DNA of 15,004 nucleotides from Clostridiales bacterium (GCA_012522255.1 JAAYKT010000151.1:1-15004), one strand, 5' to 3'; positions 5,269 to 14,596 are shown, counted from the stretch's first letter. Numbers and translations: made by a program. Notes: a model not told the origin generated them from the letters alone.

Positions 5269-7443
5269 TTAAAATAGTTCTTCTTCTTCAAACCCTTTCT
5301 TAATGTGAGCTCCAGAAATAACACTATCTGTCTGTTGTTTTGTTTCAGCAATTGTTTCTGTCATTCTCACTGATTTTTTATTTGAAATTACAAGAAACGG
5401 TACTAAAATTTCCTCAGGCGTACAACCACCGTGAACTTCACGAACAGGTCTAGTATTTAAAGAAGCGTGAGTTAGAGCCACTTTAAAATTATTTGGTCCG
5501 TTTTTATGGCGAATATAATCCGTATCTTCGATTGTTTCTTCACTATCTAGTTTAATATACCGTCCTTCGTGGCTTGCTTTTACAGCGTATTTTTTCGAAT
5601 CAACCAAACGAGAAAGTGCCGTTAAACCATGGTCAGAAACTATTGCAATAGTTGATTCAGCAGATTGAGCTAGAATCTTACTGAAGATATCTTTTACAAT
5701 CTCTATTTCTTTACAAATTGTTTGCGGATATTGATACAAATTATTGTGAATATAGTTATCCAAATCTTCGATTTTAATAGCATCTTCAAATTTATTATGG
5801 TCGGTACTCGACGGGATACCTGTTTTTGCAATCTTCAATTTTTCTATTTGAAAATTTGACTTACTTATTATTTCTTTAATTAATGACAGATATTCTATAC
5901 CAAGTCCATCAATCCAATATACTTTGTTAACTTTTTCATTTACCAATAGTTCATGAGTTAGTTCAAACTCATTTGAATTGTACCACTCATAAAAAGAATT
6001 TTCGTTGGCATTTTTATCTGCTAAAATAATTCTAATATCATCAGTATATTTATTCTCAATCTTGGCTTTTTTATATATTTGAATATAAGTGTTTGCCCAA
6101 CTATCAAGTCTCAGATCATTAAAATAAGCAACAAAATCGGGATAACTCTTTTTTAACTCTGACAATGATAATTTACCCTCTTGGTACCAACAAATAAGCA
6201 ACTCTTTTTCAAAATCAAATCTACCTGAGCAAAGTGAGATCGCTTTATTGGTATCGGTTTTCGCAATGTCCAAAACTTGTTCCTTAATTTCGGACAAGTC
6301 CGATTCAGGAAGTTTGTAATGTTGTGCATATAGATTTAAGAGAGTATTGCGTTCTGTAATCTGGTTTTGTGACCCTATGTCAACAAAAATTGAAAGCGCA
6401 ATTTCTCTAAATAATCTTAATGCAGAATAATCAACACAATTACGGAGAAGTCTATTAAGGTAATCATTATTAGAAATAAATTGTAAATAATAATGTTTAA
6501 GCAACCATCGATCAAAGTCTGTTGTATCGTGGAAAATCCATTTGTTTAAGATGTCCTCAATTGTAAATTTATGAATATTAAAATGTTCTTTTACAAATGC
6601 CTTGAAAGAAAAATCGTTGCCCTTTTTGCTGTCAATTAATGATAATAATTGAATCCAAAAATATTCGTCACTCGTTTTATATTCTATATCGACCTGTATC
6701 TTGAGAAACTGTGTAATAAACTCAAATGCCGTTTTTATTGGCTTAATATCAAATATATTATCGGGTTGTGAATATTTGTAATTCACATTTATAGGTAGTG
6801 AAGAGCAAATAATTTTTTCAGTAGGGGCCTTGGTTTTCCAAAATAACAACCAATCATACATTGTTTCTAAACCTCTGTATAATTTAGGAAAACTGTACCC
6901 GTTGGCACTATCTGTACTTGGTGTTAGATAAATAGTAACTGGTTGTGAGACTCCTGTTCTTACTGCCCATATTGGCGCACTTTCTTCAATACGACCGAAA
7001 GAAGATAAAAATTTAATAAAACGGCTTTTCAATCCAACTAACGGAATATAAATGCGACGATTTAGTTTGTCTTGTGGATTTTCCAATAATGCTATTTCGT
7101 TGAAAAAAGCAGTGAATTTTTCCTCATTGTAAAAACGCACTATCTCAGAAAAAGGTGATATTATTGTGCTGCTATTAATCTGTTTAATACAATTTTTTAA
7201 TTCATCATGCGTAATCCAACGATCTCTGTTATCGTAAGATAATAACGTTTCAAGCCCAAATGTATTCACATTCTCTGTTGTCAGTTGCAATGAAAGTTTC
7301 TGAAAAACACTGAAATTATCAAGCATAATAAAGCGTACCGCATAACGATTCTTCAAAATATCATTTGAGAAACGATCGGATTTTATCTCTGCAATCAACG
7401 CTTCAACCGACTTGAAAACTCTAACTTTTTCTTCTGCTGTCAT
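5269..7443 (-). CDS. pglZ: PglZ, BREX alkaline-phosphatase-fold protein (type 4-like)
   Basis: This 724-residue protein carries the PglZ domain in its C-terminal third. KVYWIDGLG (507-515) supplies the first metal-binding Asp (D512). GIPSSTDHNKF (542-552) holds the probable Ser/Thr nucleophile region. IVSDHGLTAL (601-610) gives D604/H605. TRPVREVHGGCTPEEILVPF (664-683) gives the late metal-binding H671 with the HGG..PEE signature typical of PglZ. The first ~480 residues are helical and without a family I recognise. PglZ is the component shared by all BREX types. It belongs to the alkaline phosphatase superfamily, and its relatives act as phosphodiesterases or metal-dependent nucleases in vitro. 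It starts 1 nt after the stop of brxC, so translation of the two is probably coupled, and the two proteins are expected to act in one complex. Assignment is firm; the true substrate in BREX is not established. Confidence 0.92.
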   Translation of the reverse strand: MTAEEKVRVFKSVEALIAEIKSDRFSNDILKNRYAVRFIMLDNFSVFQKLSLQLTTENVNTFGLETLLSYDNRDRWITHDELKNCIKQINSSTIISPFSEIVRFYNEEKFTAFFNEIALLENPQDKLNRRIYIPLVGLKSRFIKFLSSFGRIEESAPIWAVRTGVSQPVTIYLTPSTDSANGYSFPKLYRGLETMYDWLLFWKTKAPTEKIICSSLPINVNYKYSQPDNIFDIKPIKTAFEFITQFLKIQVDIEYKTSDEYFWIQLLSLIDSKKGNDFSFKAFVKEHFNIHKFTIEDILNKWIFHDTTDFDRWLLKHYYLQFISNNDYLNRLLRNCVDYSALRLFREIALSIFVDIGSQNQITERNTLLNLYAQHYKLPESDLSEIKEQVLDIAKTDTNKAISLCSGRFDFEKELLICWYQEGKLSLSELKKSYPDFVAYFNDLRLDSWANTYIQIYKKAKIENKYTDDIRIILADKNANENSFYEWYNSNEFELTHELLVNEKVNKVYWIDGLGIEYLSLIKEIISKSNFQIEKLKIAKTGIPSSTDHNKFEDAIKIEDLDNYIHNNLYQYPQTICKEIEIVKDIFSKILAQSAESTIAIVSDHGLTALSRLVDSKKYAVKASHEGRYIKLDSEETIEDTDYIRHKNGPNNFKVALTHASLNTRPVREVHGGCTPEEILVPFLVISNKKSVRMTETIAETKQQTDSVISGAHIKKGFEEEELF

Positions 7444-7444
7444 A

Positions 7445-10400
7445 TTATTCTAAATTTTCTTTAATCAAATCGGCTGTTTGAGGGAAATTGTCTAGTACTT
7501 GTACCAACACCCATTTCAATGCAGGAGTAGGTAAATTTGTTTGTGTAATCTTATTCCTTACTTCATTTACCTTGTCAATAGAAACAGGAACTTCAAGAGT
7601 AGACTGTATGATAAGATTACCACTTGATTGTGATGTTAGTTTTGGATTGAACTGCGGTGCAGGAGTCATTTTTCTTATATAGAAGTCCTTAATCTTGGAT
7701 TCCACATCAGCTTCTTTCCACCAACCAGTTTCTTCGCCCATACGCTCGGAAAGGTATTTTGATAACTCATTCCACCAATTATTTTCAATAGTCACAGATT
7801 CTATTCCATTTACAAAAGTTCTAAAACCTTTTTCAAAAGTATCTTTACTCAACAACAAACGCTGTAAATCGTGTTGATATTCTTTTATAGATTTGAGTAA
7901 TTGCTTAATTTGTTCTGTCTGAGTATCTTCTCTATGTACTATATTGACTATTTGGTCAATTAATATATTTACTCCTTCCAAAGCATTTTCAGTAAACTTC
8001 AAACACCATAAAGGATATTTTGATTTATGTTTACAGTAATAGGCTATACCCCAACGCACATTCTTTATACTTGAAAGTTCGCCAATTTCCGGTAGATTTC
8101 TCAAATCAAAAACAGCAATCAGAGTGTCAATTAATTCTTTTTCCTCTTTTGAACCAAAACGTACTCGCAGTTTAGATTCATTCTTCCCATTTTGCCAAAA
8201 AGAAAACAATTCCATAACTCTGTCACGCAAATTATCAGCTGTAATAGGAACGCCAACTTCAGCGTTGTATAACTCTTTTTGATATTTTCGCAAAGCAAAA
8301 GCCAAAAGCGCCACATTGGGGATATTAGAATATAAACCGAAAGGCGCTTCTGTAAGAGGGGATAGCACTTGTCCTAAATTAAAAATGGCAGTATGTTGTT
8401 GCTTTGCTCTTCTTAAAAGTTCATCAACCTTGTTTTGAACAAGAATTAAAGGGTGATTTGTAGAAATACCAGACTTCAATTGCAAATCTTGCTCTACAAT
8501 ATAATTATCATTATCATCTTTGAACAAGAATTTTGTAGGTGAATATTGTCCCTTAGAAAATTTCTTTTCAGCATCATTTCTGTCTATTGCACACAACATT
8601 ATCTCAGCCGATTTTTGAGAGTTTTGTTGCTTGTAAAATGAAGTCGGACGCTGCCGCATTGATTGCATTATTTCTAAACCACTGCTAAATATCTTGAATA
8701 TAATATTTTGATTAATATACTGAGCTACATTATTAGCAGTTAATGGAATTTCGTTTATGTTAAAATATAATATACAGTTTCCTTGACGCAAACGATTGAG
8801 CCAATTTAGAACGATTTGATTTGCATTTTTTTGATTAGTATGTGCTTGTTCGTTTGAATTATGTCTTTTGGCAACTGTTTGAGTCGCAACATAATCAAGA
8901 AAACGTTGACGTTGCAACATATTATCGTTCAAACTTTCTGTAAAAACCACAAACAATACATCTTGGAAATCTTCTTTTGCCAAACGAGCAACTGTGTCTA
9001 ATATTGCCTGTCGTTCTTCTTCGTCCATTGCAAAGAACAACGCAATATGTAATGAATATGGCTGTTTGAATTCTTTGTTTAGGCGACTTTTGATAAAATA
9101 TTCATCTGCCAAACAAGATAAAAAACAATACTCGCTGCATCGTATCAATGTATCATCAAGCCATTTAGAAAAATTTTGTTTGTGGCTTGGATCAAACTCT
9201 AAAATCGTTAAAGCATCTTTGTAATGCGCTTCGGCTCTTTTCCTTTCTTCATTAATTTCTGTTGCGGGCAAAGAAGAAAATGTAATCAGAAAGTTATCAG
9301 AAGGATCTTTTTGAACAATTTGATTTTTATCCAAATATTCTAGAATAGTATCCAATTCATCTTCAAAATCTTCACTGCTGAATAAATATCTTATATTTTT
9401 GCTTGAAGGTAAAACTTGCTCTTTTTCAAAAGTGTTACGCATTGCATTTAGCAATAAGATTCCTTTGAAAACCTTTGCATACTGTATGCCGCGGTGAGTA
9501 ACATTGTTAATATGGGCATGATATGTTTCGGTAACGATACCATATTTAATTGAGTCATCCATAAAGGATTCTAGAAAGAAGTCCCATAAACAATTTGCCG
9601 TTAATAATCGGTTACTTGCATATGCACCTTCGTCTTGTAGAAAATTAAGAAATCCATTTTTTGAATCGTACATAAAATTGAAAACGCTGCGATTGGCAGA
9701 GCCGATATGATCGGCTAACGTGGAACACAAGAAAGCAGTGTATGGGTGCAAGGGAAATAGATTTTTCACATCGTCTTTCGACTGTTGCGAACTATTATCT
9801 GTAAGATAAGAAATTAGCTCGTCGAATGAGTGCATTTTGGTATCGCGAATCATATCATAAGACAGGGAAACACCATTTTGTATTACATCTGACTTTTTAA
9901 GCGTTGCCGCCATTATGTGATACGTGGTAATCGCTTCCATATTGTATTGAATAATATGAAAGCGGTCTTGCATTTTCTTTATCTCATCTGCCCGCTCTCC
10001 ATACGCTTTAGTATTTCTATGGCTTATCAGATATAGATAGATATTCTGTTTTTCCGACAGTTCTGCAATCTTTTGAAGCATATTGATTGCACCATTGCTT
10101 ATGGTATCTAAAATAGACGTAAATTCATCCCAAAATATCAATAAGCCATCGGCAATGTCTTTGTTTCTAATCTCTGTCTCAATTTCAGATAACCATTTTG
10201 ATAAATTATCTGTGGATAATTGAACACTATATTTTTCTTGTAAGGCTTCTTCTAAAATCAAATAAAACTCAATATCAAAATTCCGCAATTTCTTCAATAT
10301 TTCTTCTTTTGTTTTAGCAACAATTCGCACCTCGGGAGTGCTATCTATTAATTCCTTAATGTAAGGGGCTTTGTTTTCGATGAGTTCAATGGCATTTTCA

Positions 10401-10861
10401 AAATCAGAATTTACACTGATTTTATGTCCTGCGTTGCGAAGAGTTTCTTTAATTGTACGTTGCAAAGTCAGTGCAAAAGTGTGAGGGTTATAAGCCCCTT
10501 CAACGCCGCTTAATACAACAGAAAAGAAACGTTTGTCTTTACGTAAAGCAATAAGACGATTTTTTAAATTCGAATTATCGATTCTACAATCAATATACTC
10601 ACTTAGATCACTAACATCATCGCAAAGTAAATGCTTAATGACCGCCCCTGCATGGCTTTTACCAGTTCCGAAAGTTCCCTGCACCCAAATACTTTTACGG
10701 TTTGCAGGCAAATTGCTCGAAACGGCATCAAGTGTTTTTTCGAGCAAAATATTAAATTGGCTTGTCGGAATAAACTTTTCCCAATATCCGCTTGCTTCGT
10801 TTTGAAGGTTAAAAACGGGGTGAAAGTAATCTTGTAAAGATATAAAATCTGAGTATTTCAT
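7445..10861 (-). CDS. brxC: BrxC, large BREX P-loop ATPase
   Basis: At 1138 residues this matches the size of BrxC/PglY ATPases. The Walker A GTFGTGKS is at 62-69 and is preceded by the strand SIWVQ. The Walker B is LLIFWDEF (240-247), with D245/E246 as the catalytic pair. The 170-residue insertion between them, and the long helical C-terminal half with no enzymatic motif, are typical of the family. BrxC is thought to be a central ATP-dependent scaffold that binds PglZ and other BREX components and couples nucleotide use to DNA engagement. The start at 10861 is the first ATG and gives an N-terminus (MKYSDFISLQDYFHPVFNLQ) consistent with the family. It lies 12 nt after brxP and 1 nt before pglZ. 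No frameshift or internal stop is seen. Confidence 0.92.
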   Translation of the reverse strand: MKYSDFISLQDYFHPVFNLQNEASGYWEKFIPTSQFNILLEKTLDAVSSNLPANRKSIWVQGTFGTGKSHAGAVIKHLLCDDVSDLSEYIDCRIDNSNLKNRLIALRKDKRFFSVVLSGVEGAYNPHTFALTLQRTIKETLRNAGHKISVNSDFENAIELIENKAPYIKELIDSTPEVRIVAKTKEEILKKLRNFDIEFYLILEEALQEKYSVQLSTDNLSKWLSEIETEIRNKDIADGLLIFWDEFTSILDTISNGAINMLQKIAELSEKQNIYLYLISHRNTKAYGERADEIKKMQDRFHIIQYNMEAITTYHIMAATLKKSDVIQNGVSLSYDMIRDTKMHSFDELISYLTDNSSQQSKDDVKNLFPLHPYTAFLCSTLADHIGSANRSVFNFMYDSKNGFLNFLQDEGAYASNRLLTANCLWDFFLESFMDDSIKYGIVTETYHAHINNVTHRGIQYAKVFKGILLLNAMRNTFEKEQVLPSSKNIRYLFSSEDFEDELDTILEYLDKNQIVQKDPSDNFLITFSSLPATEINEERKRAEAHYKDALTILEFDPSHKQNFSKWLDDTLIRCSEYCFLSCLADEYFIKSRLNKEFKQPYSLHIALFFAMDEEERQAILDTVARLAKEDFQDVLFVVFTESLNDNMLQRQRFLDYVATQTVAKRHNSNEQAHTNQKNANQIVLNWLNRLRQGNCILYFNINEIPLTANNVAQYINQNIIFKIFSSGLEIMQSMRQRPTSFYKQQNSQKSAEIMLCAIDRNDAEKKFSKGQYSPTKFLFKDDNDNYIVEQDLQLKSGISTNHPLILVQNKVDELLRRAKQQHTAIFNLGQVLSPLTEAPFGLYSNIPNVALLAFALRKYQKELYNAEVGVPITADNLRDRVMELFSFWQNGKNESKLRVRFGSKEEKELIDTLIAVFDLRNLPEIGELSSIKNVRWGIAYYCKHKSKYPLWCLKFTENALEGVNILIDQIVNIVHREDTQTEQIKQLLKSIKEYQHDLQRLLLSKDTFEKGFRTFVNGIESVTIENNWWNELSKYLSERMGEETGWWKEADVESKIKDFYIRKMTPAPQFNPKLTSQSSGNLIIQSTLEVPVSIDKVNEVRNKITQTNLPTPALKWVLVQVLDNFPQTADLIKENLE

Positions 10862-10873
10862 ATTTTATTTGAT

Positions 10874-13423
10874 TTACATTAGTGTTGTCAGAATGTCCAT
10901 TGCCGTTAAATCTTCCCGCAGGTTGATATTGTCCAATCCCATATTAAGGTCGACATTCAAAACGCGGTTTTTGTCTTCTTTGAGTGTACGCAAAATACTT
11001 TCAAATCGTTCTTGAGATACGCCAAACTGTCGATAAACGCCTTCTGTTTGTCTAACATCATAAAGTTCGGAAACTGTAAGTGCATAACGTTTTTTACTTT
11101 CAGCATAACGATAGAGCGAATAGGCAACTGCTATGGAGGAAATATCGTTGTAAGGATAGCGTGAGATTGTATCAACTGCGTTACCCCTTGCAACGATGAC
11201 ACCTTGTCTGATTGTATTTCCTATTATGCTTTGTTTTCTAATACCAAACATATTGCATAATGCACCTAAAGGATTACCCAAAGTTGCTTCCGAAAACCCT
11301 TCAAATACAGGTATCATTAATTCTAAGATCTCTTTTTTGGAATAAGCACGATTAAATAAAATATTTGAAGTGTAAAACTCAACTATTTTAGAATTATAAG
11401 TGAGATTAATCCACATTATTTCCCAAATAGTTATCGGATTATTAATGAATCTATTTTTTAACACAATCCCAAGTTTCGATATTTTTTTATCAGAAATATT
11501 AAGTATTTCTGCTTCTCTAAACCAATTAAGACAGGCGGGAATCATTTTTGTTCCCATATTGTTATTGCCTTCAAAATAATTATCAGAATTATTTAAAAAA
11601 TCGGTTACCCAATTTTCTCTCATTCCAAAAGTGGAATACTTGTCAATACCTGAAGTTTTCATGTTATTAATATTTTTATGGTTTCCTTCTGATATGTTGA
11701 TGGAATTTGCCATAACACAACCACGTCCCCTGAAATCCAAACACTTAAGACAATGAATACATTTTTTTGTGTCTACCGAGACTAAGGGTACAACCGAAAG
11801 TGCGCCTGTCGGACACTCAACCTCACAGGTTTCACAATGAACACAGTAAGTTGTTTTATACAAAACTCGTTTTATATGACCTTGTAATAAAATCTCATCA
11901 CCAATATTCTCAAATACAACAATATGCTTATCATTCTCTTCTTGAATCGTGAAATGATAAATATTTTTCTTGTATTGTAATTCGCCTATTATGATATTAT
12001 TTTCCCGCCCTATTTTTAGTTTACCCAACACACTTAGCCAAGTGAGCAAATTCTCTTTTGGTGCAGTCAAAACCGCCTTAAAGTCAGGGATTGTTGAGAT
12101 AATATCTAATCGGGAGTTTTCAGTATTACTTGTTTTACCCCCTGAACGCATTTTCCAATTTCCTAATTTAACATAATCCATTTTTGAACTTTCTTTAGAT
12201 AATCCTAATAATGATGTTTTATTTAGAATATCAGAAATAAAAGAATTTATGCTATCAGCATATTGCTTTTTTACAATGTATTCAGACCAATCAGAAGAGT
12301 ATGGACATATTGAACAACCTACACGACTCAACCCTTTCCTATATCCCTCATTTAAGGGAAGTTGACGCATAAATAAGTACAAATATATTTCGGTTGCATT
12401 CCATTCAAAAATTGGACGTGCATTAACAACATTGTTATGCTTAACTCCTTTACCTACTCTATCATACAATGCTCTGCGATTGCTTTCTTCTAACCTTACT
12501 CCTTCAAAAGCTAAAACGTGGGGTTGCTTTCCTGTACCATGAATTTCTTTAAGCAGGCGATACAATGGAGCAGTTTTCATTACGCTGCAACACCAACGGT
12601 GCATTCGGCTCGGCCAACCCATCTTGTCCCAATAGTAAAGCACATCTTGATGGTTTTTAGAGAGATAGAATCTCAAATCCGGATAATGTTCCTGATAAAA
12701 ATTTTTGGTTTTTTCGTAGATTTCCAAAGAAGGGGGAATTTCATAGCCTGTATCGGAATAGATTACCAAAAAATCGTTAGAAGGAACTACTCGCGAAACC
12801 AAATCAAGCACCACTTGGCTATCTTTTCCTCCCGAAAATGAAGCTATAAACATTTCTATCTTTGTATTAAGTACTATCTGTTTTTCCTGCTTTTCGGCTT
12901 CGTCCAAAGGCATAATATCGAAACTATCGCAATCTTCCTTTATTACCGTATGTTTTTTTTTGGTTTTTTTCTCTTGCGTTTCTGCTAAATTTTGAAAATC
13001 AATCGACTTGTTCACAACTTGTTGTGAAATATTTGGTGAATAACGACGATAGATGGTATTAATAAACTCTAATGCCTCGTGTTCCAAAAGGAACATCGTA
13101 GTTTCGTTTCTTTTGCATAGTTTATCAAGGTTTATCGGCTTTATTTTCAAATTTTTCCCTACATCAGTAAAAATCAGTTGCGGTTCATCGTAAATGTTTC
13201 CTCCTTTTGCCTCTAAAACCAACTTGCCTTTATAAAAATATCGTCTATCGCAAGCCCATAAAAGTGGCTCTTTGCTTTTTGGGTAATTCCAAAATTTATC
13301 TAATCCAAGTAGATCTAATTCCTCAAAAAACACCGGACGTGGTGACACACTCAAGGTATCTTCCGTTGAACGCATCGTAAGCAACACTCCGTTGTTTTCT
13401 TTATCCCAGGTTATTTTAAACAT
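10874..13423 (-). CDS. brxP: BrxP, PAPS-reductase-like PP-loop protein with ferredoxin and DUF4007-like domains
   Basis: This 849-residue protein is the marker of type 4 BREX. Residues 1-140 form an N-terminal region (PRPVFFEELDLLGLDKFW) like those preceding PP-loop domains in archaeal PAPS-reductase-like proteins. The PP-loop SGGKDS is at 197-202 and binds ATP for adenylation. Adjacent cysteines C278-C279 and the pair C370/C373 form the CC-x90-CxxC set that holds a 4Fe-4S cluster in APS reductases. The catalytic ECGxH tail of those reductases is absent. Two ferredoxin motifs follow, C527/C530/C533/C537 and C555/C558/C561/C569. From about 595 the sequence (TFGMRENWVTDFL, then NNMGTKMIPACLNWFREAEI and NPITIWEIMWINL) resembles DUF4007, a domain found beside DNA phosphorothioation genes. 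It lies 3 nt after the 262-residue gene. A sulfur-linked or redox step on DNA or tRNA is inferred, not shown. Confidence 0.88.
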   Translation of the reverse strand: MFKITWDKENNGVLLTMRSTEDTLSVSPRPVFFEELDLLGLDKFWNYPKSKEPLLWACDRRYFYKGKLVLEAKGGNIYDEPQLIFTDVGKNLKIKPINLDKLCKRNETTMFLLEHEALEFINTIYRRYSPNISQQVVNKSIDFQNLAETQEKKTKKKHTVIKEDCDSFDIMPLDEAEKQEKQIVLNTKIEMFIASFSGGKDSQVVLDLVSRVVPSNDFLVIYSDTGYEIPPSLEIYEKTKNFYQEHYPDLRFYLSKNHQDVLYYWDKMGWPSRMHRWCCSVMKTAPLYRLLKEIHGTGKQPHVLAFEGVRLEESNRRALYDRVGKGVKHNNVVNARPIFEWNATEIYLYLFMRQLPLNEGYRKGLSRVGCSICPYSSDWSEYIVKKQYADSINSFISDILNKTSLLGLSKESSKMDYVKLGNWKMRSGGKTSNTENSRLDIISTIPDFKAVLTAPKENLLTWLSVLGKLKIGRENNIIIGELQYKKNIYHFTIQEENDKHIVVFENIGDEILLQGHIKRVLYKTTYCVHCETCEVECPTGALSVVPLVSVDTKKCIHCLKCLDFRGRGCVMANSINISEGNHKNINNMKTSGIDKYSTFGMRENWVTDFLNNSDNYFEGNNNMGTKMIPACLNWFREAEILNISDKKISKLGIVLKNRFINNPITIWEIMWINLTYNSKIVEFYTSNILFNRAYSKKEILELMIPVFEGFSEATLGNPLGALCNMFGIRKQSIIGNTIRQGVIVARGNAVDTISRYPYNDISSIAVAYSLYRYAESKKRYALTVSELYDVRQTEGVYRQFGVSQERFESILRTLKEDKNRVLNVDLNMGLDNINLREDLTAMDILTTLM

Positions 13424-13426
13424 AAA

Positions 13427-14215
13427 TTAAAATTTTGCAGGAATACGGTCTAAATAAAGCTTCACTTCAGAGTGCTCAATTCCATATATATCAAGTAATT
13501 TTTTACAGGTACGACACATTTGATTTGCAGAAAAATGAGATTCTACAAATAATCCATTAATAATCTCTAAAGGTCGTAAGTAATTTTTGGGATCAATAGA
13601 AAATAATGGCTTCTTCGATAAATCGCGAACAATAAATTCAGTAATCAGTGTAGAATTCTCAGCATACAGAATGTTTGCTAATTCTTTTAATACCATTGTC
13701 CAGTTACTTACAATATGTTTTTTATCTCTAAATTCAAAGAAACTAGGTCTGCAATGCGAAAAATCACTGTCAATACTGTAGATTTTATCTGGTTGGTTAT
13801 TTATTTGATATTTTGGACCACGATTTGGTTCATTGTTTGATTTTATTTTTGCTATATTATTTTGCTTAATCTTAATTAAGATCATTTGTATTTCTCTTTC
13901 TAACAATGCTCTTTTTGCCTCTTCGTTCCATTCGTCAAACCCTGGAAACTCGGAACGAAGTTTTTCTAGTGCTTTTTCTTTTGCCAATTCTTCTGCACTT
14001 GGAGCAAAGCTTCTTTTAATAAACGCCGAGAAACTATCAATTCTCCGAAAAAGTTTTTCGCACTGTCGTTCAAATTTTTCATCAAAAGCCACACCGCGCT
14101 GTTGGTCAGCTTCGTTGTAACGGTCAATTTTAAGCCAAAATAACTCACGTAATTCGGGTAGTTTTGTTTGAATTGCGTCGAATTCTGATAGTATATTTTT
14201 AATTTGGTCTGGCAT
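13427..14215 (-). CDS. Unknown protein cotranscribed with BREX genes
   Basis: I do not recognise a named family. The 262 residues split in two. Residues 1-125 are strongly charged and helical, probably coiled-coil (EADQQRGVAFDEKFERQCEK, EELAKEKALEKLRSEF, ALLEREIQMILIKIKQ). After a polar linker, residues ~165-262 form a compact domain beginning NWTMVLKELANILYAE, passing through ESHFSANQMCRTCKKLLDIY, and ending in EVKLYLDRIPAKF. Domains of this look occur at the C-terminus of various restriction- and defence-linked proteins, where they may be adaptors; this is from memory and weak. The start ATG at 14215 is 1 nt after the stop of the regulator gene, and the stop is 3 nt before brxP, so it is translated as part of the operon. 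It could be an accessory or specificity subunit of the BREX complex, or part of the regulatory pair. No signal peptide or membrane segment is present. Confidence 0.7.
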   Translation of the reverse strand: MPDQIKNILSEFDAIQTKLPELRELFWLKIDRYNEADQQRGVAFDEKFERQCEKLFRRIDSFSAFIKRSFAPSAEELAKEKALEKLRSEFPGFDEWNEEAKRALLEREIQMILIKIKQNNIAKIKSNNEPNRGPKYQINNQPDKIYSIDSDFSHCRPSFFEFRDKKHIVSNWTMVLKELANILYAENSTLITEFIVRDLSKKPLFSIDPKNYLRPLEIINGLFVESHFSANQMCRTCKKLLDIYGIEHSEVKLYLDRIPAKF

Positions 14216-14216
14216 A

Positions 14217-14501
14217 TCAATTTTTTATGTGCTTGATTACTATACTTAATGCTTTCCCTGCCAACTCTTTTTCGTCTTTTATAACTTCTGTAATTTGGTC
14301 AGCGAGCCATAGGGATAAAAATTCGTTTGGATTGACTTTGAAAATTTGGGCAAGTGCAATAACCTGTTCACGTTTTGCACGACGCTCTCCACGCTCAATT
14401 TTACTATACATCGGCGTGTCAATTTCTAACATCGCAGCAAATTGGCGTTGCAGCATTTGTTTTTCTTCTCTTAATTGTCTAATTCTATCACCAAACAACA
14501 T
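14217..14501 (-). CDS. XRE/Cro-CI family transcriptional regulator
   Basis: The 94-residue protein is a single helix-turn-helix domain of the XRE type. FGDRIRQLREEKQMLQRQFA is helix 1 into helix 2, MLEIDTPMYSKIERGERRAK contains the recognition helix and the ERG turn, and EQVIALAQIFKVNPNEFLSL closes the domain. A short helical tail of ~25 residues follows. It is the first gene of the operon that carries brxP, brxC, pglZ and brxL, so it most likely represses or tunes that operon by binding its own promoter. Dyads at 14548-14578 and 14583-14596 are candidate sites. In studied type 1 BREX loci the regulator is often the WYL protein BrxR; this one is unrelated and much smaller. The ATG at 14501 is the first start and gives a natural N-terminus. 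Confidence 0.88.
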   Translation of the reverse strand: MLFGDRIRQLREEKQMLQRQFAAMLEIDTPMYSKIERGERRAKREQVIALAQIFKVNPNEFLSLWLADQITEVIKDEKELAGKALSIVIKHIKN

Positions 14502-14547
14502 AATAGTCTACTTAAATATTTAACTACAAATCAGATTATTACATTTA

Positions 14548-14578
14548 TTCTGACTTTTAATTTTTAGAATTGTCAGAA
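14548..14578. promoter_or_regulatory. Candidate operator, TTCTGAC dyad
   Basis: TTCTGAC at 14548-14554 and its inverse GTCAGAA at 14572-14578 are perfect 7-bp arms with a 17-nt spacer, centred about 62 nt upstream of the regulator ATG. Spacing of about two helical turns between arm centres (24 nt) suits a dimeric XRE protein bound on one face of the DNA. Autoregulation is inferred from position. Confidence 0.45.
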
Positions 14579-14582
14579 AAGC

Positions 14583-14596
14583 GGTATAAAAATACC
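14583..14596. promoter_or_regulatory. Second short dyad near the operon promoter
   Basis: GGTAT at 14583-14587 and ATACC at 14592-14596 flank four A residues, giving a 14-bp near-palindrome just upstream of the TTCTGAC dyad. It could be a second regulator site. The arms are only 5 bp. Confidence 0.25.

Noticed and set aside
10874..13423. Calling BrxP a true PAPS/APS reductase or a Dnd phosphorothioation enzyme
   Set aside because: The catalytic C-terminal ECGxH motif is absent and no dndA, dndB, dndD or dndE neighbours are in the window, so only a PAPS-reductase-like label is supported.
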